Shown here: piece after piece, positions 47,201 to 59,324 of the stretch
Position numbering within the stretch: position 1 is the first letter of the stretch
How the letters are laid out: each line of letters begins with the position of its first letter
NCBI RefSeq assembly: GCF_000151315.2
Contig: NW_011887299.1
Coordinates: 84,386 to 148,385, forward strand
Reading direction: 5' to 3'
Length of the DNA: 64,000 nt
Origin: Capsaspora owczarzaki ATCC 30864
Lineage: Eukaryota; Opisthokonta; Filasterea
Notes under the pieces: model-generated
What the model was told of the DNA's origin: nothing
What the model saw: the letters and a program-made list of their open reading frames with translations, nothing else
The model's database searches: none
Program-made: the position numbers and the translations under genes

Positions 47201-49043
47201 CTCCCCAGTGGCAAGGGCGCCAGCTCAAACATGTACTATTGCAACATTCACTTTGACAACGAGCTGCAAGCGCGCACCTTTTCCAAGCGCGACAATGAGG
47301 GCGTGGTCGAGTGGATGGCCCAGTTCCATTTCGACGACATTCGGCACTCGTTCTTTGACATGAGCATTGTCATTTGGCGCATGGGCACGAGCGCCAAGGA
47401 GAAGGATGTCGAGATTGGACGCATCACGATGCCCTTCCACACGCTCGCTCAAACAACGCTCAACAAGGAGAATGTCGGTGCCGGCGGCAACTGGTACCAG
47501 CTCGAATCTGGCATTGGCAAGGTGCGCATCGAGCTGCGCTACACGGTGGAGCGAATCTGTCCCCTGCCGACGTACAATTCGCTGTTTGTGTTCTTGCTCA
47601 ACACGCTCAATGCCGACACGAACATGGTCAATCTCATCTATGACGCACTCAACGGGGACTCGACGGCGCAGGCCAAGAGCGAGTTTGCCGGCTCGCTCGT
47701 TCGCTTCTTCCTGGGCATTGGTCAAATCACAAAGTTCCTTCGCACCCTGACGCGCTGTGAGATTTTCGCCACCGACCAGCCCACCATCATCTTCCGTGGC
47801 AACACCATGGCCACGAAGGCGATGGACCAGTTTATGAAGATTTGCTGTGAAGATTATCTTCATGAAACCATGGACGAGGTATGTAGACCGCTTTTTTTTT
47901 CTTTCGGGAGTTTTCGGGCGTTTTCGTCCCTTGTGGCATCATCTCACTTGTTGATATTGCATTTGTTTGCAATCTTTGCTTTCATTCCGCTTTCACCCGG
48001 TCTCCATCCTTTTAGGTTGCGTACGACATGTTTTCGTGCACACAATCTTGCGAAATCGATCCCACGCAGATGGACAAGGGTGAAGACTTGATGAAAAACT
48101 GGCGACGACTGAAATCCTTCATTGATCGTGTGACCAAGTCGGTGTTTGAATCGTCTGCCACTGTTCCTCGCGATCTGGTGGTCATTTTCGAAGGCATCCG
48201 TGTTGCCATGGCTGACAAATTTGGCGATGCTGACCAAAACAAGGGTCTTACAGCCATCAGCGGGTAGGTTGGCGTTTTCGTTTCTTGGTTTAGTTTTTCG
48301 TTTTCGTTTCTTTGTTTTCGTTCGTTTTGGAACAGCCTGCATGATTCACTGGGCTCATTTCATTGTCTTGTTCCCCCCCCCCCTACAGCTTCATCTTCCT
48401 TCGCTTGTTCAGTGCAGCGCTCCAAGGCCCGCATTTGCACCCCTTCCTCTTGGTGCCAGACATTCCCGAGGAACGATCGCGCCGTCTGTTCACCCTGGTG
48501 AGCAAGACTGTCCAAACGCTGGCCAATCTTCGACTTTTCTCGCAAAAGGAGGAGCATCTGATGAACATGATGAACAACTCGTTCGAGGAGGATCACGTTC
48601 TGGACAAGATGCGCAAGTTTTTGACCGAAGTTTCGACCGTCTACTATGGCCCCAAGACAGCCAGCGATATTGACAAGACGATGGCCTTGTACGACGCCCC
48701 CATCGACATTGCCGCGATTGTCCCCATGCTCAAGCACTCGTCCGTGTTTGTGACCTTCCCTCCCAACCACGGCCCGACCATCTCTTCCACGGTCCACCCC
48801 GCTGCATCCGCTGGCGTCGGTGTCCGTGTTGATATTGAGCGTGAGCTCGCCTTCATCAACCACCATCTCCAAAAGAAGCGCCCATATCTGGCCAAGAAGG
48901 CCGAGTCGAACGCTGTCCTGAAGCCTTTAATCACAAAGCTCTTCGCCATCATTGACGATGTCCAGAAGAATGAGCAGACAGTCATCGACAATGCCCAGCG
49001 TCAAGGCTTCCAGGTTTCCACTGGCGAAGCCGCAGACGAGTGA
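44268..49043 (+). CDS. RhoGAP-like / PH / C2 / RasGAP protein (interrupted by assembly gap)
   Basis: Exons: 44268-44664, 45570 to the gap at 46304, 46501-47878, 48016-48263 and 48389-49043. A Ser/Gly-rich N-terminus is followed by a RhoGAP-like domain (FGVDLAKVLKRE, ALIQLYLTQLPRPVF) that has no GIFR arginine-finger motif and has lost the lysine and arginine of the LKxxLRxLP motif. After the N gap come a PH domain (GKMLIRRKDGEWGVIY to HHWIEELRAAM), a C2-like domain and a RasGAP domain with the arginine-finger region IIFRGNTMATKAMD and the FLR motif (GFIFLRLF). The order PH-C2-RasGAP matches the GAP1/SynGAP/DAB2IP group of Ras GTPase activators at membranes. Near 46600-46635 the frame shifts without an intron, probably an assembly error beside the gap. 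Confidence 0.85.
46304..46500. other. Assembly gap (197 N)
   Basis: This run of N lies inside the RhoGAP/RasGAP gene, between the RhoGAP-like and PH domains. Sequence on its right border is in a different frame from the PH domain, so local assembly quality is doubtful. Confidence 0.99.
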
Positions 49044-49120
49044 ATAGAGTGCGTGTATTAGTCAGCTTGTTGTGTTGGTCTGTTTGCAATGTTGATGTTT
49101 GTTTGCAATGTTGATGTTGC

Positions 49121-49181
49121 CTTGTTGTACTTGTTGTACTTGTTGTACTTGGTGTGCTTGTTGTACTTGTTGTACTTGTTG
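49121..49181. repeat. Nine-bp tandem repeat (CTTGTTGTA-like)
   Basis: About six near-perfect copies lie in the 275-bp spacer between the RasGAP stop (49043) and the FANCI start, followed by a short CTG run. Confidence 0.85.
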
Positions 49182-49318
49182 TTGTCGCTGCTGCTGCTGC
49201 TGATGCTATGTTGCTGCTTGTGTTCTCGTGCTAGTGTTTGAATGTCTCGTGTCGAATACATTGAAAGTTTCCAACTCTCTGAGCGAATGCAATCTCAGTC
49301 ATTGTCTTTTCAACGCCA

Positions 49319-52300
49319 ATGGACAGCAGAGAACTGGTCGCGGCTTGCCAGCTCGCTGAAGGCAGCGCGTTCGGCACCATCGCTCTCCGCCCGGAGCCCA
49401 CCGCGCAATCGAACACCAGCGTCGCTTCTGCAGGAATGGCGATGGACGGGGACAATAGCTTTGCAACGCTGCTCCAGAGCGAGCCAAGTCTGTTTGGATC
49501 GCAGCCGGCAGCAGCAGTCGCACCTCCCCAGCATCTCACAGCTGCTGCCGCAGCAGCCCCGCCCGCATCGCAGACACCACGGTCTGCCTCATCCCAAACG
49601 CGCCATCGCCGTCGCGAGGGTCTCGAGCGTGTCAAGCGGCAGCTCCGTCTTTGCACGAGCAGCGAGCAGGTTGGTGGCTTGCAACCCTTTCGGTTCTCAC
49701 TTCTTTTCCATTGCGAGCGCTGCTTGCCGCTTCCCACACGCGCAAGATTGAGTCTGCCTCGTTGGCGTTTTACAATGCGACCAGACTCGCGCCCCGGCTC
49801 CCACTTGGAGCGAGCGTAGTGGAGGGAAAACGTGAATTTTAATTTTGGCGGGAAAATTGTGTTGTTTCAAAACCCTTGTTTCGTTTCGTTTCACCATCTA
49901 TCTCTCGATCGCTTGTTCGCTCTTGCTGGTTCTCACAACGTCTCTCCCTCTCTCTCTCTTTTTGATCTCTCCTTCTGCGTTCAGATGATTGAAATGCTGG
50001 ACGGCGCGGTTGGATCGCTTGCTTCGGTGCTCAAAGCCGTCGCTTCAGGTCAGTGTCGCTGCTCCCATGCATTCATATCAAAATCGCTCACCCGTCTCAA
50101 ACTGATTTTGCCAAGCAGCTTGCAACGAACTCGACATGGAGCACCTCAAGGTGGCCGCAGTGTGTCATGTCATCCGCAAGCTCGACGCCGACTTGGGAGA
50201 GGAAGCCAAGGGCGTCTTGGACGCTCTGCATCATGTGGTGAACGCTGTCACCAAACCATGGTCACCAACAGCATTGGCAGTCCTTGTACATATGGTGGTC
50301 GCGCTGAAAGGCGGGGACACGTCTCCGAAAAGCAATTACCCTGCCGTTCAATCCCTGCTTCCTCGTCGTCGGAGCTATGCCTCTCTCGATCTTCTGCCTA
50401 CCTTGATTAGCGCTGTTCTCAAGGTTCCCTGGATTTCATGCGACAGCCCCGAAGTCACAGGTATTGTACTTTTTGACAGTCGTCGGTTTGTTTGGTTTAC
50501 TCAAACTTTTTTTTTTTTGTTTATTTGTTTTATTTTGAACCAACTCAGGACTCACGATGAATGCAGCCAAAGGGATGGCGGGCGCCGAGTTTAAATCGTT
50601 GATTGTCAACCAAATTTGCTCGTGTCGTTGGGACGACATGGCTGTGACCCCGCTCGTGGCGACCTTCCGACGCCTCCCGCTGACAGAGGAGGAGCTGCAT
50701 TTCTTTGTCGAGAAAGTGATTCGGTATGGTTGCAGCAGTCAATGGTTTATTGTTTCCAAACCTTGGGCTGCCCATTTCACTTGGTGAATTTCCCCGCTGT
50801 GTGGCTTGCAGGAGGTTGAAAGAAATCGCCCTCATTGAGCTTCCGGCGCTCGTGTACCAGCTGCTGGTCCTCAGCATGAAAGGGGAAAAGCTCTTCATTC
50901 TCAAGGGCATTGCCGAGCACATGGATTCGCTTCACCGCTCTCGTTTTGGCAGCAAGTCGCGGTAAGGACATTTTGGTAGCTTGAAACCCTGTCGCGCGTC
51001 AGCTGTGCCAATCCGACCAACTTTCCTCCCTTCCATGTACTTTGCTTTCACTCGTTCCTTCCTCAAGACCTGTCCACCAAGAGGAAGAGGATGCAGAAGG
51101 CATCCAATCTGTTTCGTCCACCCCAGAAAATGTCATTGCGACCGACGGCACGGTGCTGCTGCACCTTTCTTATGCCATTCGTCAAGACCAAGTGAGTGTC
51201 TCTTCTTTCTCGTGTTGCTTTGAGAAAAGGAGCGACTTTTTTCTATTGGCGTCCTTAACTCGTGCATCACATTCGTTGGGGCAGGAGCTGGGCAAGGCCT
51301 ATCTCAAGCACCTCAAAAGCTGCGACTGGACAGCCCTCACACTCTTCAACACGACATTGCTATTCACGATGGCGAACATTGAGGCGTTCCAGGAACAAGT
51401 ACGGCTCTCTTGCGGCAACGATTCGCACTGTTTGGTTTATCGTGAATGACGGCTGATGCTCCCGCTTTGTTTTTTTTTTTTTTGGATTTGGTTTTGACCA
51501 ATGGCCAGGTTTACGAATTTCTGAAGCGACGGCTTCTTGATTGGTACATTGATCAAGAGACGCAGAAGAAGGCACCATGGCTCCAAGGCGAGTCGCAAGG
51601 CAAACGTGTCAGCAATTTTGAAAACGAAACCAAAAAAAGCCAACGGGTTTTTGCTTGTGTTGAACAGATCCCTCCTTGCAAGAGAACGATTTGGAAGATG
51701 TCGTCATGGCATCTCTTCGACATTGTCATTCCGCGTCCGACGCTGCTGTCGAGTCGATTGTGCGCTGGGGGTTTGCATTGTTGGATCATTACGGACCTAA
51801 GGCTGCCAGTGGTACGAGACCTTTGCGTTTGGCTGGTCTGTCCGATGACTGACTAGCAGCTGCAATTTCTTTGGTGGACAGATACCAAGGCCTCGACATC
51901 CAGCCACGCAATGTTCATCTCTCGGCTGGCAAGCAAGCTTCTGCTCGAGGCATTTAAAGTAGCGTGGTTTTTTTGTTCTCAAAACGTCAGATTAACGTCA
52001 GGTGTCGGCCATGCACGTTGCCCCTGACTTTTTTCGTTCCTTCTTGAGCAGATTCACAGTGCCGCGCGTCCCGATATTGTCGAGTTTCTACTGGCACGCG
52101 TGGTTGTCAAGTCGCGCTCCAGCGTGACCTTCAACGTGGATTTGCTCCAAACCATCATGTCCACTGCTCCTCAAAGCGTACTTGAGCATGTGTCCAAGGC
52201 AAGCCGATTCCCCTCCCTCCTTTAATTTGTTTTGAAATTGTTCACACATTCCACTTTGTGCTTGCGATTGACGCATTTTTTTCATCTATGCGAGCAGATT

Positions 52301-55300
52301 CATGATGCGCTGGATTACTTGTCGTACATGTGTCCTGCCGCCGCCGAAGGACTGCTGCTTGCCATTCAGCCGCTGATGGCGTTGAATCGTGCACTCCAAG
52401 ATTCGGTCATGCTTATTTTGCGCAAGTCGTTGTTCTCTCGAGATTCAGACTCGCGAGAAATTGCCGTGACTGGCTTTTTGCAAATTCTTCGCGCAGCCGG
52501 CGAGCGGGCCGTTGTCATGCAATCCCGTCAAGCGCACGCAATGGTGGCCTCGTCCCAAGCCTTTGCCACCGGTTCCGCTTCGTTTGGAGCCGCGCATGAT
52601 CATGTCTCCATCTGCTTTGAAATTATTGGCACCGTTCGACGATGCTTGACGCAGCAATCCTCGGTGCGCCTTCGGTTGTACAACGGGCTGGCGACTGTCG
52701 TGGCCAGCAACGTGGTTGGCAAGTCTGAGATTCTTGACTTGCTGCATCATCAGGTTTGTTGCGCGCGCCAGTTGTGCTTTGTTTCGTCGTACCAGCGCGC
52801 TCTTCTAAGTGTGTCGTGTTTTTGTGCTTTTGGGCTCACCATTGCAGCTGGCCGGCTACCTGCCAAACGACAACACCAGTCGAGCGCCGCTTCGCTTGAA
52901 TCGATGCATTGAGACGTCCGGGGCCGGCGATGTTGCAATGAGCGAGCCAATTGGCGCGCTTCTTCTCGCCACACTACAGAGCCACCAGGCATGCAAAGCT
53001 GAGCTTTCCCATCGCAAGGCCGCAGGTACGGCAGTGTCGTCTTGTTGCGCTTCACTTCACGTCGTTCTGTGCTTCACAATTTCTGACGTGGGCGCTTCCA
53101 ATCGTGTTTGTTTCTCCGCAGCAGCAGCCCTTGACGACGAGTCACAGAATGCGACGCTACACGTGATCAATAGTAGCATTGATACGATGCTCCACCAAAT
53201 CCTCAATAGCACCCTGGAAGATTGGGGATTGGATTCTGCCGCCGAGTTTTCGCGCAATTCCATCGCTGGTGCTCGTAACTTGCTGACAGCGGAGCTACTT
53301 CAGCAAATCTATGAGGTTGGTTGACATCTCTCGTGTTTCTTTTTGTGTTTTTCTCTCTTTTGCGATGATGAAATGAAACTCAACAGTCTCGTTGCTGTGG
53401 CTACAGAGCCTCATCGAGCACTTTGTGCGACTTCCTCAACTTACCAGTGATACGTGCGTCAAACTTGACCGGCTGTCAAAGTTGCATGCGTCTGTTGGAG
53501 CACTGATGGCCAACGGCGCGAAAGGTGACAAGAAAATGCGCTCGTTGTTCCATTTCGCTCGTCGTTGTTGTTGGCCGTCTGGTGGCTCAGATTTTCGTGT
53601 GCCAAATCCAACACCAACAGGCAAGTCCGGCGCCGCTAGGAGCAAGGGGCCTGCTCAACCAGCAGCCTCGGCTCTCTCCACCGAGGCAATCTCGCGGTTG
53701 GCACACATTCTGTTTGACACGACAGTCCCTGCCCCGCAGGCGGATGTAACGCGGCTGCGTAGCACCAACGACTATCTGCGCCGGTTTTCCATGTCTCTCT
53801 GCGTGCAGTATCTTCAGCAGGTAGTGTGACGCATTGGTGGTCCTTTCGGAGACAATCATTGTTTGTGACTTTATTTTTTCGCACAGGCCCAAGCAAATCC
53901 GATGGCCTTTGCTGGAGCAGCCAAGTACGACACGCTGATTGACATGACGCGCATCATGATTGCCTTGATGGTTCATCATGCGGCAGCAGAAGGCGGGGAA
54001 TCCGATCGAGTGAGTTTGACCAAAACACACACATGCATTTCCGTGCATTACTACCACTCTCCTCAGTCCTCAATTCTCCATTTTTGCGTTCCATTTGATT
54101 GCCAACTTTTCGTACCGTAGACCATGATGAATGGCGCTGCGCTGTGCGTGGACTTGGCGCTCGACCTTGTTCTGCGAGAATTTCCCGACCAGTTCTCCGA
54201 GTTTTTGAGCGTACTGAATGTACCCCGCTTTGGTGGCAACGTTACTGCAGGCAAGGACGACACAGATGGTCGCATTCATGGCTGCATTCGGCATTACCTG
54301 GTACGTGGAACATTGAGCCCGTTTTCTTGTTTTGTTTTGTTTTATTTGGGGTTTTGTCTTTTGGTTGATCTGGCACGACTGACTGACGAAAATCATGCAT
54401 GGATGCTTGGTAGCGCGTGATTGCATCCTTCTTGACGTCCGACAACCCTGCCAACAAGCAAATCGCAGAGCTCGTGCAGATTGTCACCAAGCTGGCCGGA
54501 AAGTTGCTCCCAAACAGCGCCCGCGGACAGCACTGTTTAGAATGGGTTCTCAACACTTTTTCCTCTCACCATCTTGAAGACTCCAATGTGACGAAGGCAG
54601 TAACGACCCAATTGTTAACGTTGGCTCGCCAGCAGACTCAGTATCTGCCTCAGGTGCGTGGTTGTTGTTCCTGTGCCCAATGTCGTGCGAATTTTGTGTC
54701 AGTCTCACCTCCCCTTGGTCGTCGCAACCCCCCCCCCCAGCTTCCGCAAGTTTGTGAGGCGATCGCAGCGGTGCTGGGAATGCGAAACAACGATGTAACT
54801 CCTTCGGTTTCGCCCAGTGGTGCCGAAAGCGAGTTTGCGGCCGTTCACGCGGGCACTGCCCAGCACGTTCTGAATGCCACTTTGGCCTTTTTGAACGACC
54901 TTTTTGACGATTTTGAATGGCTGGTTGACAAGTTGACTGTTCAGCTCGTCAACGGTACGACAGAAACAAAAAAACAAAATGGAGGTTGAGCGATTTCGAG
55001 CAGTTCTTTGCTGATTCGTTTTTTTGCTCACATGACATTGTTTGCTCTGAACAGACGGACTTGCGGCTTCTAACCACCGGTCTAACAATCCAGAAGGAGA
55101 GCAGGCAGTGGCTTACAAGCCGCGACTTGAGCAGCTTCATGCCGTTGTCTCCACCGCCGTGAAAGCTGTCTCGACGCTTTCTCAGATGTCTCTGACAAAC
55201 GTGGCAGCGGAGGCGGTCTTTAAATCGGTCAACCGGTTGTTTGTGTTCCTGACCAATCTTGTGAAGCATGTACGACGTCAGGATTTTTTGACTTTGTATT

Positions 55301-56146
55301 TCCCCTTTCTTCCTTCTCTTCCTGATGAGGTGTGCTCTGAGCTCATTCAGTATTTGTTGCCTTGTTTGACTTTGCACAGCACCTGCGCGTCAAGACCGTC
55401 CTGCACATCAATCCTGCCGGATCCTTCGCGGACCTGGCGATTCTGACGGGCTCATTTTCAGAAAACGTGTACGGGCTGATTACCTTTGTCGAGCAAGAAG
55501 GAGCCGAGCAAGATGTCGGCAGCAAGAAGGGGTCGTCCAACAAGGTAAGCTGGTTACGTTTGGTTGCCGTGGGTTGCTTTTTTCGGAACGCCGTCTGCAG
55601 ACTGACGATTCGGGCACGCACCAGGCACGCATCGGCCGCGAAAGCCGTGTGATTCCGAATACCATCTACAGTATCGAGCAATTCGAGCGTTTCCTCATTC
55701 AGCTCTCCAAGAAAGCGTCGGTACGACAGCAGCAGTCACTACTTTGCACAGAGTTTGAGGGACGAGGAACATGCGACTCGCAATGCTGCGACTCTCTGAC
55801 CAAATTTGCTGCTGTTCGGATTGACAGATCAATTATATGCGCACTCACAAGCGCAGCACGACACGCGACTTTCGCATTTTGCACAAGGAACTTGAGACGG
55901 CCGTGCGAGAGCAGGAGGAGGCTGTAGAGGACAGCAAACAGGTACTGTTGACAAAACGCATGCAAAACATCAAAACAAGCAGACAAAAACGAGGATTGCT
56001 CAATGCCCATCTCCCCACATTTGTGGTTTTATTGCCAAACAAAGCAGACTCGTAAATCAAGCAAGCGGCCGAACGAGGAAGCAGGAGACGACTCGTTGGA
56101 AAACCAAACACTGAACAATTTGGGACTGGGCTCAATGGTGCGTTGA
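49319..56146 (+). CDS. FANCI: Fanconi anaemia complementation group I protein
   Basis: Twenty-five exons (first 49319-49669, last 56048-56146) join in phase into about 1466 residues; human FANCI has about 1328. Conserved blocks include VNQICSCRWDD, PLTEEELHFFVEKV, ALVYQLLVLSMKG, LRKSLF, RRCLTQQSSVRLRLYNGL and IYSIEQFERFLIQLSKKA, and the C-terminus has basic NLS-like KRSTTRDF and RKSSKRP. The family pairs with FANCD2 as a sliding clamp in interstrand-crosslink repair. The site of the conserved ubiquitinated lysine (human K523) is Glu here (GAA, 52457-52459), and little of the nearby SQ cluster remains. The 53525-53620 stretch is open in frame but looks like an intron. One intron (52199-52297) has a GC donor. 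The N-terminal 120 residues are poorly conserved. Confidence 0.92.
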
Positions 56147-56522
56147 ACCGCAATCGACATGTTGCTCAAACTGGTTTGTGTGATCGTTCTAACCGCTGTT
56201 TCTGTTGCGTGCGCCCCAAATCCAGCTGCCCCAGGCACCCATATCTTCCGGCAACAGAGTAGCCAAGCAAATGCGAATGATGGAGTGAAATTGTGGGAAG
56301 AACAAACCCCGGCTCTGTGCATGCGAAAAAAAAAAAAATACAGTTCAAATACCCAGTTTCACCACGAATGAATTCAAATCTATAAATTAATGTCGATAAC
56401 GGGCAGCATTCCAGACAGACACAAAGATACACAACAGACAATCCATCAAAAGCAACAGCAAAACATTCCACGCGGAGAATCGTTTTGCCGTTCGAGGCAC
56501 AAGGAAATCCTCAGAACTTGGC
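56147..56522. other. Convergent intergenic region (FANCI / C2H2 gene)
   Basis: About 375 bp separate two converging stop codons and should hold both 3' UTRs and poly(A) sites. An A run lies at 56327-56338; nothing else is recognisable. Confidence 0.6.
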
Positions 56523-59087
56523 TCAACTCTCGTTAGCATCTTCAGCGTCGGTCGCAGAGTCGGAGGCCGTAGCGTTGACGTCGTTGCCAGGATCACTGTC
56601 AGTTCTGTCGTCTTCTTCCGTATTTGCAGCGCCGGCGGTAGCCAGCGGCTTGCTGGGACGCGCTGCGAGCAGTTGCGCATGCTGCTCAATGGCCACGCGA
56701 CGGTCTTCATTCCATTGGGCTAAAAACTCGGTCACATCCTGCTGCGTCACCACGCTCGTGTCGTGGGCGCGGCTAAAGCGGTGCGCCGTGCCTCCCGACT
56801 CGCGGGACTGACGGAGTTCCTCGATGCCAGTGCCGGAAAGCTGGGCGGCAGCTGTGATGCAGACAGCATACAGATGTGCGGGCGCGACCTTGGAATTTGG
56901 AACTTCCGACATGTGCAACTGCAGATGTTTGACCAGCGTCTCAACCTTCGCCATCGCCTTCTTGCAAGTTTCCACTTTGCAGACAAATTCGTTGACGTCT
57001 GCATGGGTGCCCATGTGCTTGGCAAGATGGTCGGACCGCGTGAAAGGTCGGGTGCAAATGCTGCACTTGAACGGTCGCTCGTTTGTGTGCGATCGGAGGT
57101 GGCGAATCAGCTCTTCTCGTCGCAGGAAGCGGCGGCCGCAGCCATCGTGGGCGCAAGCAAACGGACGCTCACCGCTGTGACTGCGCATGTGGGCACGCAG
57201 GTGGGCCATTGTGCTGGCCATGATTTCGCAGTGAGGGCAAGGGAAGCGCTTGACGCCTGCAGAGTCTTCGCAGGGTACGACGACAACGGGCTGGCCTGTG
57301 ATGACATTGAGGACTGTGGCAGCAGCATTGGCCCTGGATTTGCGCGGAGCTGGCTGACTCGCGGGCAAATCCTGGCCCGCTGGAGAGTCGGATGCGATGG
57401 CGTTGCCGCCTTGCTCCTCGTCGGCCGAAGCGTCTGCCTCGTCAGCGAGTTGGGATGCCACGATGGCGGCCTGTTCTGCAGCGGCAGCAAGCGCTGCATC
57501 GCGCGCAGCCTTGGCAAGTTTGGTGGGTCGTCCGCGACGCCGGGGGCCGAGGGGATTGGCAGTGGTGCCGGGGTTGTCGTCAGTGGCGCCTTCAACGGCA
57601 GCACCAGCGCCAGCAGCACCATCGCCAGGCGTGATGGACGATTGACCAAGGTCTGCACCAGCACCAGCGACAGGCGTGATCGACGAGTGTCCGTGTTGGT
57701 CTGCAACGGAAGCGCCCGACTGCGCGTTGGTTGACGGTGCGTCAGGCTGCTTGGCAGCCGTTTTCTTTTTGCGAGATCGTCCTTTCGCCGGCTTGACATC
57801 CGCCGGTGAGTCAGCCAGCCCGCTCGTACCGCCGATGGACGGCCCACGGCCGTGGATGTTGGATGATTCCGAGCCATTGCTGGGTGGGTCCAGAGGTGCC
57901 AGCGGAGTCATTGGCATCGGGGTTGCTGCGCTTGGGTAAATCATAGAGCTGGGGACCCACGCTCCCGATTGAAGGTGGCTTCCGCCAGGTGAATTGCTGG
58001 CAAGATTCCACGAGGCCATGGGGCTGCCAGGGTAAGGCATTGGCGTCCCGTAGGCCGATAGTCCGGAATACTGACCGTACGGGAGCATTGGCACGCCGTA
58101 CATTGGCGGCGGGCGAGATGCATAGCCCACGGTCATGTGGTCGCTGTGGTAACTCGGGGGTGCCGGGGTGGCTGCGTACTGTGGCGAGGAAGAGTCTCCT
58201 GGGGGAAATAGCATCATGTACTGAGGGGGCGCTACTCGAGGGATGGTAGAATAATGCACTGCTGGTGACGAGGCCGAAGCCACAGCAGAGTACGGCGGAG
58301 GCGCAGGACGGGGTGGTGGCAGCGGGCGGTTGTAGCCCGGGGATGCGTATCCAGGCGGCGATTGCATCTGCAGCTGCTGTTGCTGCTGGTACTGTTGCTG
58401 TTGGAGCTGCGCGTAGGATGGGAGGGCGCGAGACATCATGGAGTTTGCGTATAGTTGTCCCGGATGCGGAATTGGGTGAAACGAAGGAGGCGCCCATCGG
58501 GTCTCTTGATGAAGCCGAGAAGTTGATGGTGGATCAAGCCGCGACCCTACATTGACAGAACGGCCCGTTGCATCATCAAGCGACGAATACCGCGGAGGTG
58601 GTGCAGGCTGCAAGGAATCTGGGTCGTCGGCGAACGCCTCAGAGCCCAGCCGCTTGTGTCCATTTTGTTGTCCATCACTTGCAGCCGGTCCCGATGATGA
58701 TGGATCGTCATGGGATGCGTACTGCGTCGTGTCCGCTCCTACCTGCTGCTGCTGCTGCTGCTCTGCTTGTCTTCGCTCCGTCGTTGTGGTTACAGTCTCG
58801 TACGACGGCAATGACGGATGCCTGACAACCCCATCCACTGACAATCCTTTTCTTGCTTCGGCGGAATCGACAGTCGCGACCGCAGATCCTTGGACGAGCG
58901 AAGGGGACGGGGAGGGCGCGGTCGCGCTGTCGGCTGGAGAAAATGGCAAACTTGGCGGCGCCGGAAGGACGCTCTGGTCGGGCGTGGCTGTTGACCGCGG
59001 TGGACTGAAAGGACCATTGCCGGGAGAAAAGACTGCATGCATCATGCTGGGTGCTTGCGATTGTACCAACAAAATACGAGTCTGCAT
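56523..59087 (-). CDS. C2H2 zinc-finger protein with four C-terminal fingers
   Basis: A single exon encodes up to 854 residues; an in-frame ATG pair near residue 15 may be the true start. The first 600 residues are rich in Pro, Ser, Gln and Tyr. They contain many PPxY/PPPY-like pieces (for example PPPYSA, PPPMYG) and a basic AT-hook-like PRRRGRPTKL. Four C2H2 fingers follow: FPCPHC...HMRSH, FACAHDGC...HLRSH, FKCSIC...HMGTH and FVCKVETC...HLQLHM, with TGEKP-like linkers (SGERPF, TNERPF) after the first two. Finger 3 has RSDHLAKH, the helix known from EGR/KLF proteins to read GG(G/T). It is probably a nuclear sequence-specific DNA-binding regulator. Intronless. Confidence 0.85.
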   Translation of the reverse strand: MQTRILLVQSQAPSMMHAVFSPGNGPFSPPRSTATPDQSVLPAPPSLPFSPADSATAPSPSPSLVQGSAVATVDSAEARKGLSVDGVVRHPSLPSYETVTTTTERRQAEQQQQQQVGADTTQYASHDDPSSSGPAASDGQQNGHKRLGSEAFADDPDSLQPAPPPRYSSLDDATGRSVNVGSRLDPPSTSRLHQETRWAPPSFHPIPHPGQLYANSMMSRALPSYAQLQQQQYQQQQQLQMQSPPGYASPGYNRPLPPPRPAPPPYSAVASASSPAVHYSTIPRVAPPQYMMLFPPGDSSSPQYAATPAPPSYHSDHMTVGYASRPPPMYGVPMLPYGQYSGLSAYGTPMPYPGSPMASWNLASNSPGGSHLQSGAWVPSSMIYPSAATPMPMTPLAPLDPPSNGSESSNIHGRGPSIGGTSGLADSPADVKPAKGRSRKKKTAAKQPDAPSTNAQSGASVADQHGHSSITPVAGAGADLGQSSITPGDGAAGAGAAVEGATDDNPGTTANPLGPRRRGRPTKLAKAARDAALAAAAEQAAIVASQLADEADASADEEQGGNAIASDSPAGQDLPASQPAPRKSRANAAATVLNVITGQPVVVVPCEDSAGVKRFPCPHCEIMASTMAHLRAHMRSHSGERPFACAHDGCGRRFLRREELIRHLRSHTNERPFKCSICTRPFTRSDHLAKHMGTHADVNEFVCKVETCKKAMAKVETLVKHLQLHMSEVPNSKVAPAHLYAVCITAAAQLSGTGIEELRQSRESGGTAHRFSRAHDTSVVTQQDVTEFLAQWNEDRRVAIEQHAQLLAARPSKPLATAGAANTEEDDRTDSDPGNDVNATASDSATDAEDANES

Positions 59088-59324
59088 GGCACACGTGGAG
59101 GAGCAGATTGTGCAGATTGTGGTGAGGTTGATTTGTTATTTTGCATCGAGAGGAAAACATACAACTCAAAACAATCTTACCAAACTCTTAGCCAGTCGAG
59201 CAAGTTGACCCTGGACTGAAAATGCTAGTTTTGCTACAAAGTGGTGTTGGTAAAACGGGCGTCGGCAAAAACAGTGAGCACCCTTGCAGCTTTTTGCACC
59301 CTCAGACTCAAAAGATACAATCCT

